Notes: a model not told the origin generated them from the sequence alone. A DNA stretch of 64,000 nucleotides from Eledone cirrhosa (GCA_964016885.1 OZ024743.1:340558907-340622906); one strand, 5' to 3'. Positions 11,362 through 23,288 are shown, counted from the stretch's first letter. Made by a program: numbers and translations.

Positions 11362-11396
<35 letters not shown>

Positions 11397-11529
11397 GATA
11401 AATCTACCAAAAGTTTACGGTAGTGTCCAATCCGTATGAAGAACTCAATGTAATTCCGGATATCATGGAAAGAAGAGATGCATTCAAAAATCACTTTCGG
11501 TGAAAGATAAACGGAATACAGAGTCAAGA

Positions 11530-11648
11530 TAAAATATTAAAAAAATAATGAATAAAACAATGAAACAGTTCCTTATATTAAACAGTTCCTTATATTAAAC
11601 AAAAAAAATATAAGGAACTGTTTCATTGTTTTATTCATTATTTTTTTA

Positions 11649-11656
<8 letters not shown>
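11530..11656. repeat. Perfect 50-bp inverted repeat
   Basis: 11530-11579 is the exact reverse complement of 11607-11656. The 27-bp spacer contains a second direct copy of AACAGTTCCTTATATTA. It would form a very stable hairpin. Confidence 0.9.
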
Positions 11657-11704
<48 letters not shown>

Positions 11705-12090
11705 ATATATATATACTTATGTTTAAATACATATGTGTTTCTTCTGACTTTGTTCTAACTCCCTTACGGTTGAGTAAAATAAGGCTGTAACTAACTGCTT
11801 CTCTATCAATGAACTTACTGGCCACCAGTCAACCCATCACAACACTTCTATCTTGACCGCTAGCAACGTGATAATTTTCACCCCTTTTGAATTTGTCCCT
11901 TGATAAACGTGAAGCCTCAACGATTAGATATTTCCATAAAGTACAAACGAAACTGTCGACTGTCGGATCAACTTACATTTTAAACTTAGCTCCGTTTAAT
12001 TGATTATTTATTTAGTTCAATTCTCCGGACTGCCTGTTCTTCAAACTTATAATTTTATATATAATATATATAAAATTATATATATATATA
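11657..12090. other. (TA)n tracts and AT-rich sequence, no gene
   Basis: TA arrays at about 11655-11715 and 12052-12090 flank some 330 bp without recognisable coding or repeat content. Confidence 0.7.
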
Positions 12091-12093
12091 CGA

Positions 12094-12121
12094 GCTGAGC
12101 TACCCAGTGATACTCGGGTAT
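12094..12121 (-). other. Candidate Helitron 3' terminal hairpin
   Basis: Minus strand ACCCGAGTATCACTGGGT, then AGCTCAGCTCG. It resembles the hairpin (CCCGAGCAACGCCGGG) seen at the two Helitron 3' ends at 50.4 and 56.85 kb. The last bases are not a clean CTRR. Confidence 0.4.
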
Positions 12122-12411
12122 TTTATGAAAGTTACAATATATTTGGCACACATTACAAAATATTTGACCATTCAAATATGATTGCTGAATTTTAACCAAA
12201 GTAGGAATTATAGCAGAATATTTATTGCCGTTTGGTCAAAGTAAATCATCTAGATAAACATATTAGTTTTTTCCAGTGGTGATCTTTTGAATACTGCTCC
12301 CTTTTACAGTCAGCATATATAATGCTTTACTCATAGATGAATCATTAGGTATGTTGTCAGTGAAAAGGGCATGACCAAAAAAATACATATAGATTTTATT
12401 ATGTATCCTTT

Positions 12412-12434
12412 TCTTTTTTTTTTTTTTTTTTTTG
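12412..12434. repeat. T homopolymer (about 23)
   Basis: Long T run; its complement is an A-run that could be a retroposed tail, but no retroelement is recognisable beside it. Confidence 0.9.
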
Positions 12435-13055
12435 CTCAATCTGAACCTCTGAAATTCAAACAATATGTAAAGACTGTTTTAAAAACCATAAATAATATAA
12501 GAAAATAAATTTAGCATTGGTTTATGATTGAATGAAGCATTTACTTACACATTACTGTAATTCGGGGAAAGTGTATTTAAATTTGTACACTCTAGCTTTC
12601 ACCAATCTTTGCCTCTATGGCAGTAGGATCTTGTTTGAGGGAGATTTGTTTTCTATTTCTATTAGCTATACCAGCAGGTATAGTGGCTCACATGACATAC
12701 ATAGATACATACACACACATGTATGTGTGTAAGACAGTTGTTTATGATTTGAAATGGATTTTGCTAATATTTCTAGTATATCGAGTTATCACATAGAAAC
12801 GTTCCTTTTTGCTTCATACATATATACATACCTGAGAAAGTAAGGTGGGATTTGAAGGAAATTTGGTTGCTATTTCTATCCAACAAAGTCCTCACTTATA
12901 CTACTTTATATAGCAGATGTACCCGGAAATGTCTGCATATTCTTCCAAAGCAACACCATGCAGTAAATTTGCGGCTTCAGAATTCCTTGCAAACTACATG
13001 ACTAAGGAATTAGGATCTGTGTGTATTGTCATTGAATGAGGAAATACGACATTGC

Positions 13056-14537
13056 TCATTCCAAAGCCTCTGGATAAACAACATACTTGGTTTTGCCCTG
13101 TGGTGTCACAATGAAGAGACAATCAGGGTTCCCAAACCTTGTTGTGCCAACATAGAGTTGACCATGCGAAAAGACAGGATATGCCAGATTCAACCCAACG
13201 ACTTTCACTGATTGCCCTTGAGATTTATTAATGGTCATGGCAAAACTGAGCCTGGTCGGAAATTGAAGTCTTTGAAATTCAAATGGCAAATCAGTTGGCT
13301 TCAGAGATATTCTATGAATGAAACAATTGTCACCAGCAAATTTTCTTGACATGATTGCAATTTCTAGAACATTGGACATCATATGTTTGATGATGAGACT
13401 TGTGCCATTACAAAGTTTTGGAGGATCCAGATTGCGAAGTAGCATAACCGATGGTCCAAGCTTCAGTATCAGGTTGTGTGGAGGAATTCCCACTTGTTCA
13501 AAAATTCAGTTGGATAGTTTACAACCTGGTCGTGAGAAGTGATTGTGTCAACTGATTTGTAGCATATTTTCTCTCCCGGTAACATCTCCAGCAGCCTTCT
13601 GTTGATTTCTTTCACAACAACATTTTTAGGTGCTAAGATTGCTCGTTCACAGAGCCATTTCGGATCACATTGCCTGGTCTGAATGTTTGGAAACACTCTG
13701 GCAATCAGTTCTTGTTATGTGTCAATGATATGGCCAAATGACAACTGAATATGGTCATTGGAGTCCTTTTCAAGAAGTCCATTTCCCAATTTATGTAGTT
13801 GGATGGCAAACTCACTGACACCTTCGTCACCCGTTAAGTGCATTCGCATGTTGGTTGTAAGGCTCAGCAGCTGAAAGTGGGGCCAGAGATAGGATGTTTT
13901 CAGACAGGCATTGACCTGATCAGCTCAAGTCTCTCTAAGAATTACAGGCAGAGTTTGTCCGAAATCAGCAGCAAGAACCATTATCACTCCTCCCATTATG
14001 CAACTATTTTATCTCAGATCCCTTATCGTCCGGTCCAAAGCTTCAATTGCTCCTTTATGGCTCATAGTAGCTTCATCCAAAATTATCATCTTGCATGTTT
14101 GCAGAAGCTTGCCCTTGGGTGAGTTCTTCTTGATGTTGCAAAAAAGATTGTTCATGCCGTTTGAGATCTATGGGCAACTTAAACATGAGGTGTGCAGTTC
14201 TTCATCCATTCAGAAGTGTTGCTGCAATGCCACTTGAAGCCACAGCAAGGGAAATATGTTGCTTTTCGCGAACCTTTGCAAGCAGGAGGTTTATGAGGAA
14301 TGTCTTGTCTGTACCAGCAGGAGCATCGATGAAGAAAAGTCCTCCCCTGTCATTTGGAATGTTTTCGATGATGTTGTGGTAGGCGTATTTCTGGTCATCC
14401 ATCAATCGAGGTTCATTTTCATCCACAAACTTACGCAATGCTTGAATATCGTAGTTTGTCTCCTGAAAAATGTCTTGTGCTACCTCCATTTCTTCATCTG
14501 GCTCTGACATCTCGCAGTTAGCTAATGTGCTATTCAT
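13056..14537 (-). pseudogene. Helitron PIF1-like helicase
   Basis: Segments in order: Walker A as DAPAGTDKTF (the usual G-T-G-K-T reads G-T-D-K-T, a likely inactivating change), Walker B region MIILDEATMSHKG near 14060-14100, AADFGQTLPVI near 14000, APKNVVVKEINRRLLEMLPG, AMTINKSQGQ and FSHGQLYVGTTRFGN (motif VI region) with the end KTKYVVYPEALE. It would unwind DNA during transposition. Frame breaks near 13480, 13700 and 14040-14200 disable it. Confidence 0.85.
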
Positions 14538-14546
14538 TTCCTGAAC

Positions 14547-14971
14547 TCAATGGGACAGGTCACAGAGAGCTTGATTATACATCCTGCGGGTACATTCCAT
14601 ATACATATTGCCATGATGTCTTCGGGCTAGGTGTAGATAGTCGTCCGACATATTGTTTTTGTACTCTTGCCAGAGTAGATGAGCTTCATCAATTCCACAT
14701 GCTGTAAGCATAATAGCAAATAATTGTCTTATTTGACTGGTTACTTGAGTGATTGCTGCTTCTTCTAGGCACTTCCAGTGTCCATTGTCATGCAGGAGTC
14801 CATGCTGTTTACATGCTTCTTGGTATGTTGCACACTCCCTTCCTCTGAAGCACCTAAGCACCTACTGGTCCTCTTGAACAGTATGCAGAAGTAGCCGTAA
14901 ATAAAAACATTCTCTGTTGTTGGGATGGACATTGTAAACACGCCAAATAGCATCACTTGACTTGACTTCAT
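14547..14971 (-). pseudogene. Helitron linker between Rep and helicase
   Basis: LRCFRGRECATYQEACKQHG, LLHDNGHWKCLEEAA and HLLWQEYKNNMSDDYL match the well-conserved Helitron segment that precedes the helicase. A frame change splits it near 14860. Confidence 0.75.
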
Positions 14972-15054
14972 GGTCTAGGTGTAGTATGTTGGGACTTCAG
15001 CATATAGGAGGGATCGAGCAAATTCATCATTCTGGCAGAGTTTAAAGAAAGCAG

Positions 15055-15780
15055 TTAGTGTAGTGTCATGTGATGCTTGTGACAACTGATGAGCAGTGAT
15101 CTCAGTGAAGTACACTCTCTGTCCATTTTCCAGATGGACTGCGGGGTTGACCACTGTTGGGTGGCGTTGATGGATATCAAATCCAAAGATTCGCCAGAAA
15201 GCTTCATTGCTGGAGATGTATCGTCCTGTTTGATACCGTTTGACCTCATCCAGCCACCATCGTTGAGTTCCTTGTCAGTAATAAAGGTAGCCACGTTACT
15301 GCCCTTGTTGATATATTTTGTGACATATAGGATTGCTTTGACGGAGCTGCAATGCTCAACATTGATATCAGCTTTTAAAAGTTTACACAACAATTTGTTG
15401 TGTGGGATGACCCACTGATTGTTTATGGTCAGCTCTTCTCCTCGAACTGTTAGGCTTGCAGTATTGCCTCCATGTTCTGGTCTGCGCCTACGATAAAGGG
15501 GGTATCCATTATTGTCAGTCCGAGTTTCCCAAATAAATGCTCTAGGGCAATGTTTGCTGCATTTTTGATCTTTCATGCAGGGAGAGGCTGGATTGATGAC
15601 TCCACATAGACCATGAATGAGTTTGGACTTGATGGTTTCAAAGAGCTCTGGATCACCACCTTTATCAGGCAACTCTGCTGAAATGATCTTATCAACATCA
15701 CCTGGTCTTATCTTCTCCTTGCACCAGATTAGTGTGTGAGAGTGAGGAAGACCTCTCTTCTGCCACTCAATAGTGGTCAT
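15055..15780 (-). pseudogene. Helitron Rep (HUH) nuclease domain
   Basis: TTIEWQKRGLPHSHTLIWCK contains the HUH-type His-x-His. Downstream KAILYVTKYINKGSN carries the two-tyrosine (Y2) motif with both tyrosines and the lysine in place. A Cys-rich stretch (GLCG...PCMKDQKCSKHCPRAF) lies between, as in the family. Rep nicks and rejoins single strands during rolling-circle transposition. The stretch is 241 codons, open; it is joined out of frame to its neighbours. Confidence 0.85.
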
Positions 15781-15815
15781 CCAAGTACTAAGCTCACCAA
15801 AGATTCTTCCTTCTT

Positions 15816-16860
15816 TTAGGAGCCAGATGAGTTTTTTTTGCTTTTCATGGAAAACCCAAGCAATGAAGTCATGTCGATCCTTTGGTTTTTGATTTTGAAA
15901 TAATTCATTTGATATTTCTTACCAGTTTGAATTGCATGTAAATGTAATGAAGATATCTGGCCGACCAAATTTTCTGACATAGGCCATTGCATCTTGCGTA
16001 CGTTCATGCATGTAATGTGGTCCTCCCGTGAAGCTTGATGGTAGTATGACTGGCTGGCCAATATTTTGTGGGTCAACATCAGAATTGATGGCATCTCTAA
16101 GGTGGATGTAGTTATCTGCCCTCAACTTAGTTTGATTCCTTCGCAGAAAACCCAATCTTTCTGTTTCAATTTTGGCATACATGTCCACCATGAACTGGCT
16201 GGTTACTTCTTTGAATTGCAGAAATTGGTTGAAGTGATCACGTACCATGAAATTATAAGCATAGGATTCTTTGAAGCTGATTGATCGGCCAGTTTCTTGT
16301 CCCGTTCCTGGGCTGATCTGCCGTAGCTGAAAATGATATCCATCTTGACCATTCCAAAATATGAGCGGATATTGGCGTGAATCATAGGCTCTATGAGTTT
16401 CACAAATTCACTCCAAATGTCAACTTTGTTTTTGCAAAACAATGTCACGTCGTTCATGCTGTTTATCAACCATTATGATTGCAACTTCATCAGTGACTGG
16501 TGCATTGAATCTGCGTTCATGTTCTGAATCTGGGCGTTTGTCTGCCCTAATGATGATTTTACGATCTCTGGTTTTGTTCATATGCTCCAGTGCATATTTA
16601 AATACACTGACATACATCTGATGTTGGTGAAGCATTTCTTGTAACTTTATGACTGCAAACGTGATCACTTCAATCAATATGAAGAAATGCAATCCACCAT
16701 GGACATTGGTACATCTTTGTTGTGCCTGTGTTTCATTTCCTCCCATGAAGTAAACCTGCACAAATTTGTGAGGCTCCTGTGAAAGTAGCAGAACGCCACC
16801 AATTAAGTGGTAACACTGTCCCTGAATTTTATAAGTTGTACAGAACCTAAATTCAATCAC
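15816..16860 (-). pseudogene. Helitron N-terminal helicase-like domain
   Basis: Pieces in order: IEFRFCTTYKIQGQCYHLIG, VQVYFMGGNETQAQQRC, then YALEHMNKTRDRKIIIRADK and RRFNAPVTDEVAIIMV (upstream frame, ending near 16420); NFMVRDHFNQFLQFKE with FMVDMYAKIETERLGFLRRN (16203-16248 region onward) and HYMHERTQDAMAYVRKFGRP, DIFITFTCNSNW. This is the conserved region before the Rep catalytic motifs of Helitrons. At least three frame changes make it non-coding today. Confidence 0.8.
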
Positions 16861-17178
16861 ATTCCTATCAACCCAAAAGATGTCATTTCAAAAGCAGAAT
16901 TATATTTTATAATGTATTTATTGAAGTGTCGTGCTTCTGGTGTATGCTGAAGGAGCATATATATATTTCGTTTCTGAATTTGTTTAGCAAGATTCTTTAT
17001 CTGAAATCGTGTGTTGAAATCGATATTGTTATACTTTGGGAGGGTCATGTTGCCAATAAGAAACACACGCACCATGTGCTTTCACTTCAATTTAATATAA
17101 TAAATTTATAATAAATTTATAAATTTATAAATTTCTGGTTGGTTGGTTGGTTCCACAACCAGATAGTTGTTTATACAT

Positions 17179-17223
17179 AGTCATAGTTCTTTCGTCACAC
17201 ACTCTGTGACCTCTTCAGTGACT
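17179..17223 (-). ncRNA. Hammerhead ribozyme motif (left arm)
   Basis: Identical in sequence to the motif at 17521-17565, on the opposite strand, as part of the palindrome. Confidence 0.7.
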
Positions 17224-17520
17224 GGGGATTCCTTTCTTTGTTTCTGTGCCTCTCCTTTGTTCTGTCCTACACCATTTTGTTTCTGTGTGTGTGTTGTGTG
17301 CTTAGTCTGCGCATGCGCCACATCCGGATGTCTGTGTGTGTTTATGTTCATTTATTTATTTGTTTATTTACATGTTACTGGTTGGTTGTTTGTTCTATGT
17401 GTGTGTGTGTTTTCATTTTGTCCTTAATTGTAAGTTGTGATGTTGCTGTTCCACTCATATTTAACAAAATGGCGTAGGACAGAACAAAGGAGAGGCACAG
17501 AAACAAAGAAAGGAATCCCC

Positions 17521-17565
17521 AGTCACTGAAGAGGTCACAGAGTGTGTGACGAAAGAACTATGACT
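17521..17565 (+). ncRNA. Hammerhead ribozyme motif (right arm)
   Basis: Stem I AGTCA, core CTGAAGA, stem II GTCAC...GTGAC (with an extra G at its base), GAAA, a minimal stem III (G-AA-C), cleavage dinucleotide TA, then TGACT, the exact complement of stem I. All invariant core bases match CUGANGA...GAAA...UH. The very short stem III is a known property of PLE-type HHRs. Confidence 0.7.
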
Positions 17566-17713
17566 ATGTATAAACAACTATCTGGTTGTGGAACCAACCA
17601 ACCAACCAGAAATTTATAAATTTATGAATTTATTATAAATTTATTATAATAAATTGAAGTGAAAGCAACTGGTGCGTGTGTTTCTTATTGGCAACATGAC
17701 CCTCCCAAAGTAT

Positions 17714-17719
<6 letters not shown>

Positions 17720-17766
<47 letters not shown>
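17720..17766. repeat. (TA)n microsatellite
   Basis: TA array joining two palindromic elements. Confidence 0.95.
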
Positions 17767-17770
<4 letters not shown>

Positions 17771-17809
17771 ATTAAATAAATGGAAAACTATATTTATAAA
17801 ACCATATTT

Positions 17810-17873
17810 ATTTCATTATATATATTTCGGGGATATCATATTAACAATATGCTATGCCTTCATCAGACAAAAT
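17810..17873 (-). ncRNA. Hammerhead ribozyme motif with long stem II (left arm)
   Basis: Mirror copy of the motif at 18022-18085, on the minus strand. Confidence 0.65.
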
Positions 17874-18021
17874 ACAATATAAACAGTTTTATAGATAAAT
17901 ATATTCGACATACCGTAATAAACATCAACTTCATTTGAAGAGGTTTACTCTAGCAGTCAAATGAAGTTGATGTTTATTACGGTATGTCGAATATATTTAT
18001 CTATAAAACTGTTTATATTGT

Positions 18022-18085
18022 ATTTTGTCTGATGAAGGCATAGCATATTGTTAATATGATATCCCCGAAATATATATAATGAAAT
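18022..18085 (+). ncRNA. Hammerhead ribozyme motif with long stem II (right arm)
   Basis: Stem I ATTTTGT, core CTGATGA, stem II GG(C)ATA...TAT(C)CC extended by CATATT/AATATG, GAAA, a short stem III in TATATATA, then ATGAAAT, which pairs with the stem I strand allowing G-U. The same architecture with different stem II bases is at 42260-42322. Confidence 0.65.
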
Positions 18086-18489
18086 AAATATGGTTTTATA
18101 AATATAGTTTTCCATTTATTTAATATTGTAAATATACTCCAAATATTTGTCGAGTGCTTTTATATCAGTTATAAATATTTACTAGTTGTAACCCAACAAT
18201 TTTAAATATAACTTTACATGTATATATATATATATATATTTATTAAAATAACAGATTAAAGTTTAAGCAAAGAATCGCTGCTTTCACCCTTAACGGGATC
18301 TTCTGAAACTAACAAAGTCAATCTGTAAACGCAGAACTGGATATTTCAAAAAACGTTGCAACCGGAGGAAGACAGGAAGACGATACTTTGGTTCGTGGTA
18401 ACGTTCGCTCGCAAAGAACGGGAAAAAACGAATAATACGTCATTAATAGGAGCGGTTAAAAACAATTACGCGCAAAGACAGAACCACGT

Positions 18490-18520
18490 TTATGGTATAA
18501 AAGAGGTCGTAGACTAATGT
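18490..18520 (+). promoter_or_regulatory. TATA-like element in PLE terminal region
   Basis: GGTATAAAAGAGGTCGTAGA lies on the strand opposite the PLE ORF. The neighbouring duplicate has a weakened form (GGTATAGCAGAAGTCG). It could be a core promoter of a terminal repeat; sequence alone does not prove it. Confidence 0.3.
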
Positions 18521-19198
18521 TCTCTTAGGCGGTGCATAGAGACGTTCTCTGGCAATGAACGAAAAAACGAAGATAATAAGTCATATGTGGAGCGTGGAGA
18601 ACAATAGCACGCAAAGACAAAACCACGTAAATGGTATAGCAGAAGTCGTAGACTAAAATTCTAACTAGGAGACCAAATGAATCTCCGCTACAGAGTTAAG
18701 AACAAAGTAAATAAATACAATACAGAAGTAATAGAAACAAATAAATACATACACGCAAACAGATACGTACATACACAAGCATACGCAAAACCTTACCATA
18801 GGTATACAAAACCTCGCACATACAAATATGTGTGTGTGTGTATGCTTGTGTACAAATAAATAAATAATTATATAAACGTATATAAGTAAATAGATACGTA
18901 TATAACAAGCGCACACACATACCTACATATAAATAGCTGAATGTTCGGAGACGTAAGTCAACTAAAACAAGAAGTACACATATACACCCACCCACCATAC
19001 GTACGAACCTGCATACTCACGCAGACGCAAAACTCCCGTATACACATAGCCAAACCCTAAATACCAGAATATGTAAAAATTATACGCCATAACAGTCAAA
19101 TATACGTACGAGAAGGTATACATACCTTCACAAAACATACGGGTAATATATACTTACCTATGCAAATAAGTAAAGGAATAAACAAAACATATACTTAG

Positions 19199-20452
19199 CT
19201 ACCACGTCAAGACGTAAAATATCCACGTATAGATCGTGCTATCCGTTAGGGTATAACGTGGGGCTGTAATACAGGAAAGTTTTGTGCAATTTTGTTTAAG
19301 ATGTGGTCTGTGGCGTAGAGTATTTCCAGGGCAGAGGTCACATGGTCTTTTATTTCCGTTATACGATCTAGCCCTAGCTAGGATCTCCCAGTGTAACTTA
19401 TATTGGGTGTGGTTGTCTTTTAGACTCCAGATATAAGCTGAAAGTGACGTCATATTCCTTCTTAGAAGGTAACGAAAAGAATGGGTATGCATGTAAAGAC
19501 GCTGCTTGAAACTATTGGCGGTTAACCCTATGTAGGCCCTACGAGACGTGGGTGTTACAACCTTACAATTGTAGACAATGTTACTAGAGAGGCATTTCCC
19601 GGATAGGGGGCAATCAGCCCGATTCCTACAATTAGAGTTAGTACTAACTACAGGGTTGCACCTGTTCCTACGGCTAGGTAGTTTAGCTAAATTTGAAGCT
19701 GTGATGTTATGTGCAAGGTTAGGAGCCGTAGAGTAAGAAATTTTAATAGTATTTCTATTAAAAATTTTACTATATTTATGTGTAGGGGGAAAATGCTTCG
19801 TAATAAGGGAAAGAAATATCTTAGCTAATGGTGTGGCCACCTCCATATTATATGGTGGGTTAAACCAACAAATGCGACGGGATCTATTTCTTCTAGGTCT
19901 ATTTTCGTACTCAGTATATGCTACCTTATCGACAAATCCACTTCGAGCAAGAGCTTCATTGTAATAAGTGGAATGGTCGTTGAAAATGCGCTCGTTGGTG
20001 GAAAGACGGGAAAGCCTCAACGAAACGTTTCTTACCAGGTTCTTGGTTATGCTGGTAGGATGGTTGGAATGCTTACTTATGTAATTAAGCGTATCATTCG
20101 GCTTTCTATACGGGTAATACAACCCATTCAATAAATTGAGGGTAACGTCGAGGTAATTAACGACCGAGACATTGGCCTCAACCTGTATAGAGAGGTTGAA
20201 GCCTTTAAAGAAGGCTGTGAGTTCTTTTCTGAACCTGTCGCAAGCACGAGGTCCGCACTTAGTCATGGTCAAAAGACCATCGTCACGGTACAAACCACCG
20301 CCCGCGTTGGGGAATTCGTCCTTGATAGAGAAAAGATGGAAAAGGCCAATAAGATCAGTAACCTCCGCAGAGTCACTGGCGCCCATACTCACGTTCTTAT
20401 ATATTTGATATATATTTTCCTTATCGAGCCCTCTTTGGATTTTAGTCTTCAA
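19199..20452 (-). pseudogene. PLE reverse transcriptase (C-terminal half) and GIY-YIG domain
   Basis: 417-codon open frame. It starts within the RT palm (SMGASDSAEVTDLIGLF), has the catalytic GGGLYRDDGLL (YxDD), the thumb SNHPTSITKNLVRNVSLRLS, the linker KHFPPTHKYSKIFNRNTIKI, Cys motif CRNRADCPLSGKC, then GIY-YIG: NIVYNCKV...RRAYIGLTANSFKQRLYMH, and CDLCPGN. The frame drifts after CDLCPGN, since the usual ending (seen at 46.7-46.8 kb) is changed. RT fingers and N-terminus are missing. The protein would copy element RNA at a nicked target. Confidence 0.85.
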
Positions 20453-20464
20453 TTTTATTATTAT

Positions 20465-20565
<101 letters not shown>

Positions 20566-20740
20566 TGTATGTATATTAATGTGTCTGTGTGTGTATGTTT
20601 TTGTGTATAATAGTATATGTGAACATATATATGTGATTCACGGATGTACGTTGTGTCCTTGAGCCAGGCTCTTTATTTCACATTTTTTCAAACCACCTCA
20701 GCTGGAGAAAAATGCGTTGTTGTACTTCAAAGGATCTGCA

Positions 20741-22540
<1,800 letters not shown>

Positions 22541-22574
22541 ATAATTATCAAAGTTGTGTTCAAATCATTTAATA

Positions 22575-22619
22575 GCTGACAATCGTTTCTTCCAAACTCT
22601 CGTTTGGAATCATCAGAGC
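22575..22619 (-). ncRNA. Hammerhead ribozyme motif (intact core)
   Basis: Minus strand: stem I GCT, core CTGATGA, stem II TTCCAAAC / GTTTGGAA with GAGA tetraloop (8 perfect pairs), GAAA, C-GATT-G stem III, GTC cleavage site, AGC closing stem I. Every invariant position is present. Confidence 0.8.
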
Positions 22620-22850
22620 AGTATCAATGTTTGCACATATAATTAACCTCCTATTCAACTGAACAATAATATAGATACATATAAATTGATGTTGTGAGCA
22701 ACAGTTTCGTATTTACAGGGTGGAATGGATGTGCCATATATTTTACTAGAATTGTACAATAATTGTACAAACATTCAAGTTCAAATTCAAATTAAAATTA
22801 AAACTAAAATTAAATTAAAATCAAAAGCACGGAGTGCAAACATTGATAAT

Positions 22851-22895
22851 GCTCCGATGATTCCAAACGAGAGTTTGGAAGAAACGATTGTCAGC
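22851..22895 (+). ncRNA. Hammerhead ribozyme motif with one core mutation
   Basis: Same fold as the minus-strand copy, but the core reads CCGATGA: the invariant U4 is C. All stems are retained. Probably inactive or slow. Confidence 0.65.
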
Positions 22896-23090
22896 TATGA
22901 GAAATTGATTGAACACAACTTTGATAATTGTATAATTTATTTATTTACCTGCTCTGTAAAACAACTGATGTTCATACATTAAGCTATTTCTCTTACTGGT
23001 AATAAGTTAATTAAGAAATTACTGACCTTCCTGTTTATAGTTGTTTATACTATATACATAACTATAAATAGTATTATTATTATTATATTT

Positions 23091-23288
23091 AGGGCGGTGG
23101 ATTGGCAGTATCGGTAGAGGGTCGGACGCCATGCTTTCCAGTATAGTTACGTTCCTTTACGATCTGACTTCAAATCCCGCCGAGGTTGACTTTGCCTTTC
23201 ATCCTTACGGGGTCGATAAAATAAAGGACCAGAAAGCACTGGGTATTTGCTGGTCTTGTGCCTAAAGTAGAAACAATTATTATTATAT
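23091..23288 (+). mobile_element. tRNA-derived cephalopod-type SINE, near full length
   Basis: Head GGATTGGCAGTATCGGTAGA, B-box-like ACTTCAAATCCCGCCGAGG, core CCTTTCATCCTTACGGGGTC, tail TGTGCCTAAAGTAGAAACAA followed by (TTA)n. Confidence 0.9.

Larger units (their letters stand above)
7939..11366 (+). mobile_element. Penelope-like element with 1.5-kb inverted arms
   Basis: A plus-strand, 5'-truncated PLE (9432-11366) preceded by an inverted copy of its own 3' part (7939-9431). The arms meet at the CCAAGGGGGCA / TGCCCCCTTGG junction, separated by about 410 bp unique to the plus copy. Both arms carry the GIY-YIG half, a long CA/TA-rich 3' UTR and the terminal TAAATCCTTCTA. The two protein halves differ at only about three residues over 95, so the duplication is young or kept similar. 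Confidence 0.9.
12091..16960 (-). mobile_element. Autonomous Helitron, decayed
   Basis: Minus-strand array of Helitron_like_N, HUH Rep, linker and PIF1-type helicase segments in canonical order over 3.8 kb, broken by several frameshifts. The 3' boundary is tentatively placed at a hairpin near 12094-12121. The 5' TC terminus was not located with confidence; the coding start is near 16860. About 900 bp downstream of the helicase stop holds only a T23 tract and unremarkable AT-rich DNA. Confidence 0.75.
17023..17722. mobile_element. Foldback element with 250-bp arms, one HHR per arm
   Basis: 17023-17275 and 17474-17722 are near-perfect inverted repeats, starting ATTGTTATACTTTGGGAGGG and including GTTGCCAATAAGAAACAC, an ATTTATAA-rich block, (GGTT)n and a hammerhead. 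The 200-bp centre is TG-rich with no coding potential. The right arm runs directly into a (TA)n array. Confidence 0.85.
17766..18225. mobile_element. Palindrome of PLE terminal repeats, 175-bp arms
   Basis: 17766-17940 and about 17954-18128 are inverted copies separated by some 14 bp. They match the inverted ends of the 37.5-42.4 kb PLE (ATGGTTTTATAAATATAGTT, CTGATGAAGGC). The flank to 18225 (GAGTGCTT...ATATCAGTTATAAA, CCCAACAATTT) is also shared with 42365-42470. It looks like a pair of element termini without the interior. Confidence 0.8.
22545..22925. mobile_element. Foldback repeat with HHR in each arm
   Basis: 22545-22640 and 22836-22925 are inverted copies (CAATCGTTTCTTCCAAACTC against its complement), about 200 bp apart. 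The centre has only AT-rich (AAATTAAAATT)-type sequence. No coding capacity. A diverged arm is at 7.33-7.40 kb. Confidence 0.75.

Noticed and set aside
17160..17480. Serine/cysteine/valine-rich ORFs in the centre of the 17-kb foldback
   Set aside because: They follow TG-rich low-complexity sequence and have no conserved motif.
18260..18310. CAGAAGA-(C)CC...GGG-TGAAA at PLE ends (18.29, 47.09, 57.26 kb) as a hammerhead
   Set aside because: All three copies have A at the invariant U4 position and lack stem I pairing. Similar in outline only.
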